Shown piece by piece: positions 10,071 through 18,309 of a DNA stretch of 64,000 nt. The translations under genes and the position numbers were made by a program. The notes under the pieces were generated by a model. It made no database searches and was not told where the DNA came from. It was given only the letters and a program-made list of their open reading frames with translations. Each line of letters begins with the position of its first letter. The first letter of the stretch is position 1. The stretch comes from an uncultured Legionella sp. (GTDB lineage Bacteria > Pseudomonadota > Gammaproteobacteria > Legionellales > Legionellaceae), in the NCBI GenBank assembly GCA_902168255.1, contig CABHON010000023.1, positions 62,001 to 126,000 on the forward strand. Direction: 5' to 3'.

Positions 10071-10156
10071 GCAAGGGCAGGTCTTGTACCTGCCCGGCGT
10101 CGGGCGGCTAGAGCCGCCCCTACGAAAAACCGAAAACTCATTAGCGAAGAGTATAT
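10071..10156. repeat. Type B palindromic element, copy 1
   Basis: Two GC-rich hairpins (10075-10095 and GGGCGGC/GCCGCCC at 10102-10119) are followed by the terminal repeat CGAAAACTCATTAGCGAAGA...TATAT (10131-10156). That terminal repeat also ends the copies at 17.2, 52.0 and 61.4 kb. The left terminal repeat is not recognisable here, so the copy looks degraded. It lies between acyl-CoA dehydrogenase and tolQ, where the hairpins could also serve as a terminator. Confidence 0.8.
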
Positions 10157-10161
10157 ATTTC

Positions 10162-11319
10162 TTAAAAAAACGCGTTAATGGCTGTAATATGCTTTCCTAA
10201 AATTAAGGTATGCACATTATCCGTTCCTTCATAGGTAAACACTGATTCTAAATTAGTCATATGCCGTATAATGGGATATTCCAAGCTAATGCCATTAGCG
10301 CCTAAAAGATTACGGCAAGTTCGGGCAATTTTTAGTGCTTCACGACAGGCATTGCGTTTCGCCATAGAAACCATATCAGCCGTTGATTTCTGTTGGTCCT
10401 TCAGTTGGCCTAACCGTAAATTCAAGCATTGAGCCTTAACTATCTCAGTGAACATATCTGCTAAATCTTTCTGAATTAATTGAAAAGAAGCTAATGGCTT
10501 GCCAAATTGTTTACGGGTTAAAAGATAGTCTTTTGTCACATCAAAACACGCTTGTGCTGCGCCCATCGCTCCCCAGGCAATACCATATCGCGCTTGGGTC
10601 AAGCAGCTTAAAGGTGCTTTGAGGCCACATTCGCTTCCAGGTAAATAATTTTCATCAGGAACAAATACATTATTAAAGACTAGCTCGCCTGTGCTGGAAG
10701 CACGTAAAGAAAGCTTATGTTTAATTTCATTACGTTCAAAACCTTTCGCTTCCTTTTCAACAATAAATCCACGAACACCATCTTTTGTCTTTGCCCAAAT
10801 AATAGCAATATCCGCAAAAGGCCCATTAGTAATCCACATTTTACTTCCATTTAATACCCATCCGCCATCGACTTTTTCTGCAGTGGTACGCATACTAGCT
10901 GGATCCGAACCAGAATCAGGCTCGGTTAATCCAAAGCAACCAATGACTTCTCCTTTCGCCATTAAAGGTAACCAATGTTTTTTTTGAACCGCACTTCCAT
11001 ATTGAAAAATAGGATACATGCATAAAGAACTTTGCACAGAAACAAAGCTTCTTAATCCACTATCACCCTTTTCTAATTCTTGGCAAACTAATCCATAGCT
11101 CACATAAGACGCACTACTTCCACCGTATTCCTGTGGCAGGGTTAATCCTAATAATCCGAGATTAGCCGTTTGTTGTATAAATTCATGCGGAAACTCTGCT
11201 GATTCATAAGCATGCATCATGCGCGGGTTTACTTCTTCAGCAACATATTTTCTCACCGTTTCCTGAATAAAACGTTCTTCATCTGACAATAATTCATCTA
11301 ATAATAAAAAATCTTCCAC
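10162..11319 (-). CDS. Acyl-CoA dehydrogenase, glutaryl-CoA dehydrogenase-like
   Basis: This FAD enzyme should oxidise an acyl-CoA in the cytoplasm. The 385 residues show the acyl-CoA dehydrogenase fold. FAD and substrate motifs are CFGLTEPDSGSDP and KMWITNGPFADIAIIWAKT. The catalytic base is the Glu in FTYEGTDNVHTLILGKHI near the C-terminus. RSFVSVQSSL and the ending ITAINAFF are hallmarks of glutaryl-CoA dehydrogenases, which decarboxylate glutaryl-CoA to crotonyl-CoA. Substrate is inferred from similarity only, and no ETF or lysine-degradation gene is next to it. It is divergent from acnA across 147 bp. Confidence 0.88.
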   Translation of the reverse strand: MEDFLLLDELLSDEERFIQETVRKYVAEEVNPRMMHAYESAEFPHEFIQQTANLGLLGLTLPQEYGGSSASYVSYGLVCQELEKGDSGLRSFVSVQSSLCMYPIFQYGSAVQKKHWLPLMAKGEVIGCFGLTEPDSGSDPASMRTTAEKVDGGWVLNGSKMWITNGPFADIAIIWAKTKDGVRGFIVEKEAKGFERNEIKHKLSLRASSTGELVFNNVFVPDENYLPGSECGLKAPLSCLTQARYGIAWGAMGAAQACFDVTKDYLLTRKQFGKPLASFQLIQKDLADMFTEIVKAQCLNLRLGQLKDQQKSTADMVSMAKRNACREALKIARTCRNLLGANGISLEYPIIRHMTNLESVFTYEGTDNVHTLILGKHITAINAFF

Positions 11320-11331
11320 GACGCACCTTTT

Positions 11332-11357
11332 ATACTATACTCATAACTAATGAGTAT
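11332..11357 (-). promoter_or_regulatory. Palindrome upstream of the acyl-CoA dehydrogenase gene
   Basis: ATACTCAT and ATGAGTAT form an inverted repeat around a short centre, just upstream of the gene start. It could be an operator. It also resembles the ends of the dispersed repeat elements and may be a remnant of one. Confidence 0.35.
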
Positions 11358-11405
11358 ATACTAAACTAAAGCTTAATTTTAGCGCTAAGTTTTCACTAAA
11401 AGCAA

Positions 11406-11434
11406 TTGATTCAACGCCTTCTGTGGCGTATGAT
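11406..11434 (+). promoter_or_regulatory. Sigma-70-type promoter for acnA
   Basis: TTGATT (11406-11411), a 17-bp spacer and TATGAT (11429-11434) precede acnA. The gene has a strong CTCCGGAG ribosome-binding site just before its ATG. Confidence 0.65.
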
Positions 11435-11466
11435 CTCGATTATTTTGTTATCCTCCGGAGAAAAAA

Positions 11467-14142
11467 ATGTCAAAAGACTGTCTCAATTCATTTCATACAA
11501 AAAAAACGTTGGCCGTGGATGGTAAAACGTTTCATTATTTCAGCCTTCCCGATTTAGAAAAACATTTTTCTACAGCCTCTAAACTTCCTTTTTCATTAAA
11601 AATATTACTTGAAAACGTCTTACGTTATGAAGATGGAAAGACAGTTTTTTCTCAAGATATTGAAGCTTTAGCCAAATGGACCGACACACGCACCTCTAAC
11701 CACGAAATTGCTTTTCGCCCAGCTCGAGTTTTGATGCAAGACTTTACGGGCGTACCTGCTGTTGTTGATTTGGCTGCCATGAGGGATGCGATGAAACAGT
11801 TAGGTGGAAATCCAGAAAAAATTAATCCACTTTCTCGTGTTGATTTAGTGATTGATCACTCTGTACAAGTAGATAGTTATGCTTCAGCCACTGCCCTTAC
11901 TCAAAACACCCATATTGAAATGGAACGAAATCATGAGCGTTATCAATTTCTTCGTTGGGGACAAAAAGCATTTCATGATTTTCATGTTGTACCACCTGGA
12001 ACCGGTATTTGTCATCAAGTTAATTTAGAATATTTGGCAAAAAGCGTATGGTCTTCTGAACATAATGGTGAACACTATGCTTATCCTGATACTTTAGTAG
12101 GTACAGACAGCCATACAACTATGATTAATGGTTTAGGTGTTTTAGGCTGGGGAGTCGGCGGTATTGAAGCTGAAGCCGCTATTTTAGCCCAACCTATTTC
12201 TATGTTGATTCCTGAGGTTATTGGCGTACGTTTAACCGGCCGATTAAAAGAAGGCATTACCGCAACTGACTTAGTACTTACCATTACTCAGATGTTAAGG
12301 AAGCGTGGTGTAGTAGGCAAATTTGTTGAATTTTTTGGTCGTGGACTGGATTATCTTGCGCTAGCTGATCGCGCCACAATTGCTAATATGGCGCCAGAAT
12401 ATGGTGCAACTTGTGGTTTTTTCCCAATTGATAACGAAACATTGAAATATCTCACCCTTTCAGGACGTGAAGAACATACTATTGCTTTAGTTGAAGCCTA
12501 TGCAAAAGTCCAAGGATTATGGCGAGATGAAAATACTGTTGATCCTGTTTACACCGACATATTAGAATTAGATTTAGGAACAGTAGAACCCAGTCTTGCA
12601 GGTCCTAAACGCCCACAAGATAAAGTAACCCTTCCTACATTACCTACTGCGTTTTTTGAGTTTTTAAAAGAAGCAGAAAAAAGTGACGAGAAAGATAAAT
12701 CATTCCCCGTTGAAAATGAAGCTTTTTCTTTACATCATGGAGACATCGTTATTGCAGCTATTACAAGCTGTACCAATACATCTAACCCAAATGTATTAAT
12801 GGCAGCAGGTTTGCTTGCTAAAAAAGCAGTCGAAAAAGGCTTAGTCGCTAAACCTTGGGTAAAATCCTCTTTAGCACCTGGCTCTAAAGTAGTAACTGAT
12901 TATCTAAAACAGGCAGGATTAATGCCTTACCTTGAAAAATTAGGATTCTATTTAGTGGGATATGGTTGCACAACTTGTATTGGTAACTCAGGTCCTTTAC
13001 TTGAACCCATTACCAATGCCATTCAAAAAAATGATATTGTTACTTCGGCAGTACTTTCCGGTAATCGAAATTTTGAAGGCCGTATTCATCCTCAAGTTAG
13101 GGCAAACTGGTTAGCTTCTCCTCCATTAGTAGTGGCTTATGCCCTAACGGGAAGTACAAGAGTCGATTTATCTCGTGAACCCATTGGACATAATGCTGAA
13201 GGCGACGCCATTTATTTAAAAGATATTTGGCCAACCCAGGCAGAAGTAGCCGCTGAAGTAGCTAAAATTACACGCACCCTTTTCCAAAAAGAATATGCAG
13301 AAGTGTTTTTAGGTGATAAAGAATGGCAATCCATTCAAGTAACCTCTTCTCAAGCTTACAATTGGGATGAAAATTCGACTTATGTTAGACAACCCCCTTT
13401 CTTTGAAAACTTACCAAAGACACCCAAACCAATTCAATCTATTGAATCAGCTGCTATTTTAGCTGTATTTGGCGACTCTATTACTACCGATCATATTTCT
13501 CCTGCAGGTGATATTAAAGCTGATAGTCCTGCTGGATTATACTTAAAGTCAAAAGGCGTAGAGCGTCACGATTTTAATTCTTATGGTTCTCGTCGTGGGA
13601 ATCATGAAGTCATGATGCGTGGTACATTTGCTAATATTCGTATCAAAAATGAAATGGTACCTCATACCGAAGGTGGAGTAACTAAATATATTCCTTCCGG
13701 TGAGGTAATGAGTATTTACGATGCAGCGATGGCTTATCAAAATACCCAAACTCCATTAGTTATTGTGGCTGGAAAGGAATATGGTACAGGCTCTTCACGT
13801 GACTGGGCTGCTAAAGGTCCTTGTCTTTTAGGGGTAAAAGCTGTAATCGCTGAAAGCTTTGAACGCATTCACCGTTCAAACTTAATTGGCATGGGCATCC
13901 TTCCTTTACAATTTGCTCCAAGCACGACAAGAAAAACATTGGCGTTAGAAGGCAATGAACAAATTAGTATTGCACTAGATGATTCATTAAAACCTGGCAG
14001 TTCGCTGACTGTTGTCATTAAACGTGCTTCAGGCCAAGAAGAAAAAATCTGCGTACTTTGCCGTATTGATACTCAAAACGAGTTGGAATACTTCAAACAT
14101 GGCGGTATTTTGCAATATGTGTTGAGGAATTTGTGTCAGTAA
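11467..14142 (+). CDS. acnA: Aconitate hydratase (AcnA/IRP1 type)
   Basis: Aconitase isomerises citrate to isocitrate in the TCA cycle using a [4Fe-4S] cluster. The 891 residues match AcnA. Cluster ligands are the Cys in ITSCTNTSNPN (about 435) and the two Cys of GCTTCIGNSGPL (about 500). Other family motifs are GTDSHTTMINGLGVLGWGVG and the C-terminal swivel domain with FGDSITTDHISPAG and GKEYGTGSSRDWAAKGP. The start ATG follows the ribosome-binding site GGAG. It appears monocistronic: a 680-bp repeat region follows it. Confidence 0.97.
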   Translation: MSKDCLNSFHTKKTLAVDGKTFHYFSLPDLEKHFSTASKLPFSLKILLENVLRYEDGKTVFSQDIEALAKWTDTRTSNHEIAFRPARVLMQDFTGVPAVVDLAAMRDAMKQLGGNPEKINPLSRVDLVIDHSVQVDSYASATALTQNTHIEMERNHERYQFLRWGQKAFHDFHVVPPGTGICHQVNLEYLAKSVWSSEHNGEHYAYPDTLVGTDSHTTMINGLGVLGWGVGGIEAEAAILAQPISMLIPEVIGVRLTGRLKEGITATDLVLTITQMLRKRGVVGKFVEFFGRGLDYLALADRATIANMAPEYGATCGFFPIDNETLKYLTLSGREEHTIALVEAYAKVQGLWRDENTVDPVYTDILELDLGTVEPSLAGPKRPQDKVTLPTLPTAFFEFLKEAEKSDEKDKSFPVENEAFSLHHGDIVIAAITSCTNTSNPNVLMAAGLLAKKAVEKGLVAKPWVKSSLAPGSKVVTDYLKQAGLMPYLEKLGFYLVGYGCTTCIGNSGPLLEPITNAIQKNDIVTSAVLSGNRNFEGRIHPQVRANWLASPPLVVAYALTGSTRVDLSREPIGHNAEGDAIYLKDIWPTQAEVAAEVAKITRTLFQKEYAEVFLGDKEWQSIQVTSSQAYNWDENSTYVRQPPFFENLPKTPKPIQSIESAAILAVFGDSITTDHISPAGDIKADSPAGLYLKSKGVERHDFNSYGSRRGNHEVMMRGTFANIRIKNEMVPHTEGGVTKYIPSGEVMSIYDAAMAYQNTQTPLVIVAGKEYGTGSSRDWAAKGPCLLGVKAVIAESFERIHRSNLIGMGILPLQFAPSTTRKTLALEGNEQISIALDDSLKPGSSLTVVIKRASGQEEKICVLCRIDTQNELEYFKHGGILQYVLRNLCQ

Positions 14143-14234
14143 GCTTTCCATGAAGGGTTCTCTTTTTGCAAAATGAGCATTGTTGTATAATTACAGAAAG
14201 TTCTTTTGGTGGGTTGTCCCTTTGCGAAGCGTTG

Positions 14235-14655
14235 GTGCATAATTAACAGAGTAAATTTATCAGAATTTTTATATTGTTTTTCACCTATGATCTCACAGAA
14301 TGGTGCCTCTCCCTTGAGGGAGAGGATGCCCGGTAGGGCAGGAGAGGGTGAAAATCGAATTATTCTGTCGTAATATGACTCGAATGTAAACTCTATTAGA
14401 CGGTAGTCATTGCAAGAACCGGAACGAGTAAAAATTGATGATGAAGAAATTTTTAATAATATCAGATGTATTGGAAATCATTTTAAATCAGATAAAAAAA
14501 TAATAACACGATGAAGTGAGTCATTTTCTTGTTTTGATTTCACCCTCTCCTGCCCTACCGGGCATCCTCTCCCTCAAGGGAGAGGCACCATTCTGTGAGA
14601 TCTTAGGTGAAAAACAATATAAGATTCTGATAATTTACTCTGTTGATTTATGCAA
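14235..14655. repeat. Large inverted repeat, about 120-bp arms, between acnA and aroE
   Basis: The left arm (14235-14355) and right arm (14537-14655) are near-perfect reverse complements around a 181-bp loop. Each arm carries the GC-rich CTCTCCCTTGAGGGAGAG palindrome and a TTTACTCTGTT...TTTATGCAAC core. The outer ends resemble the element at 6.2 kb. Open frames in the region come from the palindrome and lack a ribosome-binding site. The intergenic stretch 14143-14821 holds this element and AT-rich flanks; I see no gene in it. Confidence 0.85.
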
Positions 14656-14821
14656 CACACCTTTTGCAAAGGGGAAATCATTCTGGCGTTGTTTGATAAT
14701 ATTTGTGATGTTAATGCAGATGCCTACTAGGAAAAATTGCTTTTTTAGGAATTAGATTCTTCACAATGATGGAAGTTTGCGAAAACAGTTACTTAATAAT
14801 AACAATTTATAAAAGAAATTC

Positions 14822-15667
14822 ATGGATCGTTATCTAGTCATCGGCAATCCTATTGCCTACAGCCTTTCTCCTCAAATCCACACCGCTTTTGCCCAACAAA
14901 CGCATCAATCCTTAATTTACGAGCGTCTCTGTGTAGAACCCAAAGACTTTTATCAAACGCTCGATCAATTCTTTGCTTCTGGTGGCAAAGGCGCCAATAT
15001 TACAGCACCCTTTAAATCTCTCGCTTTTGACTACGTCAAACCTCGTCTTTCTGAACGGGCAAAACTTGCTAAAGCCGTTAACACGCTTTATTTAAATCCT
15101 TCTGATAACCTTGTCTATGGTAACAACACAGATGGTATTGGATTCTTGCGCGATTTAAAAAAACATCAATGGAATATTTCACAAAAGAATATTCTTATTT
15201 TAGGTGCAGGCGGTGCAACACGAGGTATTTTACCCACCTTATTATACGAAGCCCCCTCTTCCGTTACGTTATATAATCGGACATCCAATAAAACTCGCGA
15301 TCTCATTCATGAATTTCAAAAATTCAACAGCATTACATCCATTTCTTCATTCGACGATTTTTCAAAACAGACACCAAAAATCTATGATCTTATTATCAAT
15401 AGTATTCCCTCAACGCACATTGCCCAAGCTGAATGTTGGTCATGGTTGTCATCCTGCATTAATTCAGACACCCATGCCTACGATCTCAATTATTCAGCAG
15501 CATTAGATGGAAATACCCACTTTCTTACCCAAATAAAATCATTTGGCTGTAAACACACATTAGATGGTTTAGGCATGCTGCTTGAGCAAGCCGCCGAATC
15601 TTTTTTTATCTGGCGAGGCATTCGACCTCGACCTTCTGTTGTCTTTTCTTTTAATTTGTTACCCTAA
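14822..15667 (+). CDS. aroE: Shikimate dehydrogenase AroE
   Basis: AroE reduces 3-dehydroshikimate to shikimate with NADPH in aromatic amino acid synthesis. The 281 residues include the substrate domain VIGNPIAYSLSPQIHTAFA, the catalytic Lys in GANITAPFK, the Asn/Asp pair in YGNNTDGIGFLRDL and the NADP-binding loop LGAGGATRGILPTL. The C-terminal DGLGMLLEQAAESFFIW is typical. The ribosome-binding site is weak (AAGAAATTC before the ATG). It converges with the PaaK-like gene, with 40 bp between stops. Confidence 0.95.
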   Translation: MDRYLVIGNPIAYSLSPQIHTAFAQQTHQSLIYERLCVEPKDFYQTLDQFFASGGKGANITAPFKSLAFDYVKPRLSERAKLAKAVNTLYLNPSDNLVYGNNTDGIGFLRDLKKHQWNISQKNILILGAGGATRGILPTLLYEAPSSVTLYNRTSNKTRDLIHEFQKFNSITSISSFDDFSKQTPKIYDLIINSIPSTHIAQAECWSWLSSCINSDTHAYDLNYSAALDGNTHFLTQIKSFGCKHTLDGLGMLLEQAAESFFIWRGIRPRPSVVFSFNLLP

Positions 15668-15707
15668 ATCCTAAGCAGGATCAAAAGCTTTAGAATCAAA
15701 CTTGATA

Positions 15708-17090
15708 CTAACATCGCACAAACCTCTTCAACTTTCCAGTTTCTGGGTGTCTATTTAATTGGTTAACAATTTTAATTTCTATATGAGGATGCTTAAATCC
15801 CAAATTTTTATATACCTTAACTAATTGTCGATGCAATTTAGTAATATCTAAAGGCAAATCAGACGCGATTAAATTAACTACTGCACCTGATTTAGTTTGA
15901 AAAACTTGATATTCACTGATGCCAGACTCAGGGAAAATAATATTTTCAAACACTTCTGGAATGACCTCTATATTATTAGCATATAAAAAACTCTCGTCAT
16001 TCCTTCCTTGAATAGATTTTACTAATCTAAAGGCGGAACCACAGGGGCAAGGTTCCTCAAGGATAGTAATGCGATCATCTAATTCATATCGAAACAAAGG
16101 CATTGTTTGATGAAACAGATTAGTAATTAATACTTTTGCTGCTTCTTTCCCTTCTGAAACAGGTTGATAGTTTTCGTCCACTGCCTCCAGAATAATAAAG
16201 TCTTCGTTAATATGTAGATGATCACTATAATCGCAATTTTGTGCATGAGGTCCTCCGTCTGAAGAGCCCCACATATTTATCACTGGAACATTCCATGCTT
16301 TTTTTATTGTTTCCAACATTTCCGGAAACAAAGGTTCAGAATTCACACTTATTCGCAAAGGATTAATATTAAGTCGCTTCTGGCAAGCTTCTTTTGCTAA
16401 TTGATAAATTTCAGAAGTATAACCAATTAAATGGGTTGGCTGGTGTAAATTTAGTTTCTCTACCATCATTGCCAACGGAGTAGTTGCGGGGAGTAAAACC
16501 ATTTTCATGTCAGGAAGTAAGGGAATAGTAAAAACAAACCGGCTTAAATGAACAGGCTTTTCTGCCGTAATTGCTGCCATTACTAAGGGGGGACTGTCTT
16601 CTGTATAGTGAGTAAACTCATCGCGATATTGATAGCGAAAAAAAATCGCCGTAAACAAGATAAATTCTTCTACACTCCACGCAAATAAGCCTCGTATTCC
16701 TGAAGAACCTCCTGTTGCTGTTAAATGATATTGATTATCGAGTAATTCAGGTTGTGTTTGGTTCATTAAAAACTCACTAGCCTTTTCCAGTGTTAAATTC
16801 CTATCCGTGACAATTTCATTCCAGTTTTCCATTACTTCCTTTTTTGTCATTACCGGCAACTGGCAAAGATCAGCCAACGAAAAATTATCAGGATCGATAT
16901 GAGCTAAATGTGTTTGATAATACGGTGAATGTTGCTTAGCATGTTTCAATAATTTACGTAAAGCCCTTCCTTGTTCACTGATAATTCTTGTTTTATCCCA
17001 AGATAGTCGTTTAGTTAACTCCGGCAATAATACTTCAACAGAGTGTGTTTCCCCTTGCAGGATTCGCGCATAACGTTCATTCGTTTTCAT
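15708..17090 (-). CDS. PaaK/CapK-like adenylate-forming enzyme
   Basis: The roughly 460-residue protein resembles the phenylacetate-CoA ligase branch of the ANL superfamily. The P-loop-like TATGGSSGIRGLFAWS is followed by a MWGSSDGG motif, ELDDRITILEEPCPCGSAFRLV with clustered Cys, and QGRNDESFLY. ETGKLKRFVR holds the candidate C-terminal Lys. Members activate aromatic or fatty acids to acyl-AMP, often then to CoA. No phenylacetate-degradation gene is nearby, so the substrate is unknown. I start at the ATG at 17090 (MKTNERYAR), which has GAGGTG just upstream, instead of the longer frame. It is divergent from HMG-CoA lyase. Confidence 0.75.
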   Translation of the reverse strand: MKTNERYARILQGETHSVEVLLPELTKRLSWDKTRIISEQGRALRKLLKHAKQHSPYYQTHLAHIDPDNFSLADLCQLPVMTKKEVMENWNEIVTDRNLTLEKASEFLMNQTQPELLDNQYHLTATGGSSGIRGLFAWSVEEFILFTAIFFRYQYRDEFTHYTEDSPPLVMAAITAEKPVHLSRFVFTIPLLPDMKMVLLPATTPLAMMVEKLNLHQPTHLIGYTSEIYQLAKEACQKRLNINPLRISVNSEPLFPEMLETIKKAWNVPVINMWGSSDGGPHAQNCDYSDHLHINEDFIILEAVDENYQPVSEGKEAAKVLITNLFHQTMPLFRYELDDRITILEEPCPCGSAFRLVKSIQGRNDESFLYANNIEVIPEVFENIIFPESGISEYQVFQTKSGAVVNLIASDLPLDITKLHRQLVKVYKNLGFKHPHIEIKIVNQLNRHPETGKLKRFVRC

Positions 17091-17112
17091 AGGCACCTCA
17101 TAACATGCGAAG

Positions 17113-17135
17113 TATACCAAAGTTACTTTGGTATA
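17113..17135. promoter_or_regulatory. Perfect 23-bp palindrome between divergent genes, candidate operator
   Basis: Two perfect 11-bp arms, TATACCAAAGT (17113-17123) and ACTTTGGTATA (17125-17135), flank a single central base. The site is 22 bp upstream of the PaaK-like gene and in the shared intergenic region with HMG-CoA lyase. That geometry suits a dimeric repressor; no regulator gene is adjacent. Confidence 0.55.
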
Positions 17136-17143
17136 TATAGCTT

Positions 17144-17272
17144 ATATACTCACAGCTAATTATTTTTCGGTGAGGCGCGAGCGAAGCAGACGAGGGAGTG
17201 TACAAGTAGTTTATGACCGAAGTCGATGCAGCTCGCAACAAAATCGAAAAACTCATTAGCGAAGAGTATAAT
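17144..17272. repeat. Type A repeat element, intergenic copy
   Basis: This 129-bp element starts ATATACTC and ends GAGTATAAT, with imperfect terminal inverted repeats of about 26 bp (right end AACTCATTAGCGAAGAG). Its interior matches the copy inside acetoacetyl-CoA synthetase. Read in the same frame it gives GASEADEGVYK, a stop, then FMTEVDAARNKIEKLISEE, so it is coding-like but interrupted. It is no gene. A TATAAT lies in its right end, pointing at the HMG-CoA lyase gene. Confidence 0.85.
17244..17272 (+). promoter_or_regulatory. Possible promoter formed by the repeat end, for HMG-CoA lyase
   Basis: TCGAAA (17244-17249), a 17-bp spacer and TATAAT (17267-17272) fall inside the right terminal repeat and face the lyase gene 48 bp away. 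A small hairpin AAGTGG/CCACTT with a following T-run (17277-17299) lies in the leader. Confidence 0.4.
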
Positions 17273-17319
17273 ATAAAAGTGGGAAGAACCACTTCTTTTA
17301 ACATTCTTGAAGGTATACA

Positions 17320-18261
17320 ATGAGTATCTTTTATCAAGCGAACAGTTATAACACTATGCGTTTACCTAAATATGTGCATCTTACTGAAGTTGGTCCTCGC
17401 GATGGCCTTCAAAATGAAGCGACTTTCGTACCCACTTCTACAAAAATAAATTTTATTAACCAGTTATCACAAACAGGATTAAAATTTATAGAGGCCACCA
17501 GTTTTGTTTCATCTAAAAGTATTCCTCAGTTAGCAGATGGATTAGAAGTATATCAAACGATAGAAAAAAATAGTGATATTATCTATTCTGCCTTAGTTCC
17601 CAATGATTTAGGAATGGAACATGCTTTAGAAGCCAAGGTGCAAAAAATTTGTGTTTTTACTTCTGCCTCTGAAACTTTCACTCAAAAAAATATTCATTGC
17701 TCAATTGAAGAAAGCTTAAAACGATTTGATACTGTTTTAATGACAGCAAAAGAAAAAGGGATTCCCGTAAGAGGATATATTTCTTGTGTTTTAGGATGCC
17801 CTTATGAAGGCAACGTCGATCCTCAAAAAGTAGCGCACATTGCAGAAAAGTTAATGAAAATAGGCTGCGATGAAATTGGATTAGGCGATACTATTGGTAC
17901 AGGTACGCCAGAGAAAACTAAAATATTAATTGAGAAAGTCTCTCAAAAAGTTTCGCTTGAGCATATTTCCATGCATTTTCATGATACTTATGGGCAAGCC
18001 ATTGCCAATATTTATGCTAGTTTACAAATGGGTGTCTCCTCTTTTGATAGCTCTGTCAGTGGGCTGGGTGGTTGTCCTTACGCAAAAGGTGCAAGTGGCA
18101 ATGTGGCGACTGAAGACGTGTTATATTTATTGCACGAATTAGGTATTGAAACCGGCATTGATTTAAACAAAATTATACAAGTAGGCCGTTTTATTTCTGA
18201 GGCTATTGGTCGAAAAAATGGCTCCAAAGTGTCTTGTGCTTATAAGCTTGAGACCTGCTAA
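17320..18261 (+). CDS. mvaB: Hydroxymethylglutaryl-CoA lyase
   Basis: This TIM-barrel lyase splits 3-hydroxy-3-methylglutaryl-CoA into acetoacetate and acetyl-CoA, the last step of leucine breakdown and of ketone-body formation. The 313 residues carry the signature VGPRDGLQNE (24-33), the metal-site HFHDTYGQA, and the catalytic-loop SGLGGCPYAKGASGNVATED with the active Cys. The start ATG at 17320 follows GAAGG at good spacing. Its product feeds the next gene, acetoacetyl-CoA synthetase, 48 bp downstream. Genes for methylcrotonyl-CoA carboxylase are not here. Confidence 0.93.
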   Translation: MSIFYQANSYNTMRLPKYVHLTEVGPRDGLQNEATFVPTSTKINFINQLSQTGLKFIEATSFVSSKSIPQLADGLEVYQTIEKNSDIIYSALVPNDLGMEHALEAKVQKICVFTSASETFTQKNIHCSIEESLKRFDTVLMTAKEKGIPVRGYISCVLGCPYEGNVDPQKVAHIAEKLMKIGCDEIGLGDTIGTGTPEKTKILIEKVSQKVSLEHISMHFHDTYGQAIANIYASLQMGVSSFDSSVSGLGGCPYAKGASGNVATEDVLYLLHELGIETGIDLNKIIQVGRFISEAIGRKNGSKVSCAYKLETC

Positions 18262-18309
18262 CATAAATAATGTTTAAACTCATTATAATAATCACTGATA
18301 GGGGTTAAC

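Noticed and set aside
14516-14755. Open frame of 79 codons between acnA and aroE
   Set aside because: It lies across the right arm of the inverted repeat, has no ribosome-binding site and no recognisable protein.
15708-17090. Calling the adenylate enzyme a phenylacetate-CoA ligase (paaK)
   Set aside because: The fold is similar, but no other phenylacetate gene is present and the motifs do not fix the substrate.
17098-17337. Minus-strand open frame over the 17.2-kb repeat
   Set aside because: It is read from the type A element; a similar minus-strand frame also appears over the aacS copy, so it reflects the repeat, not a gene.
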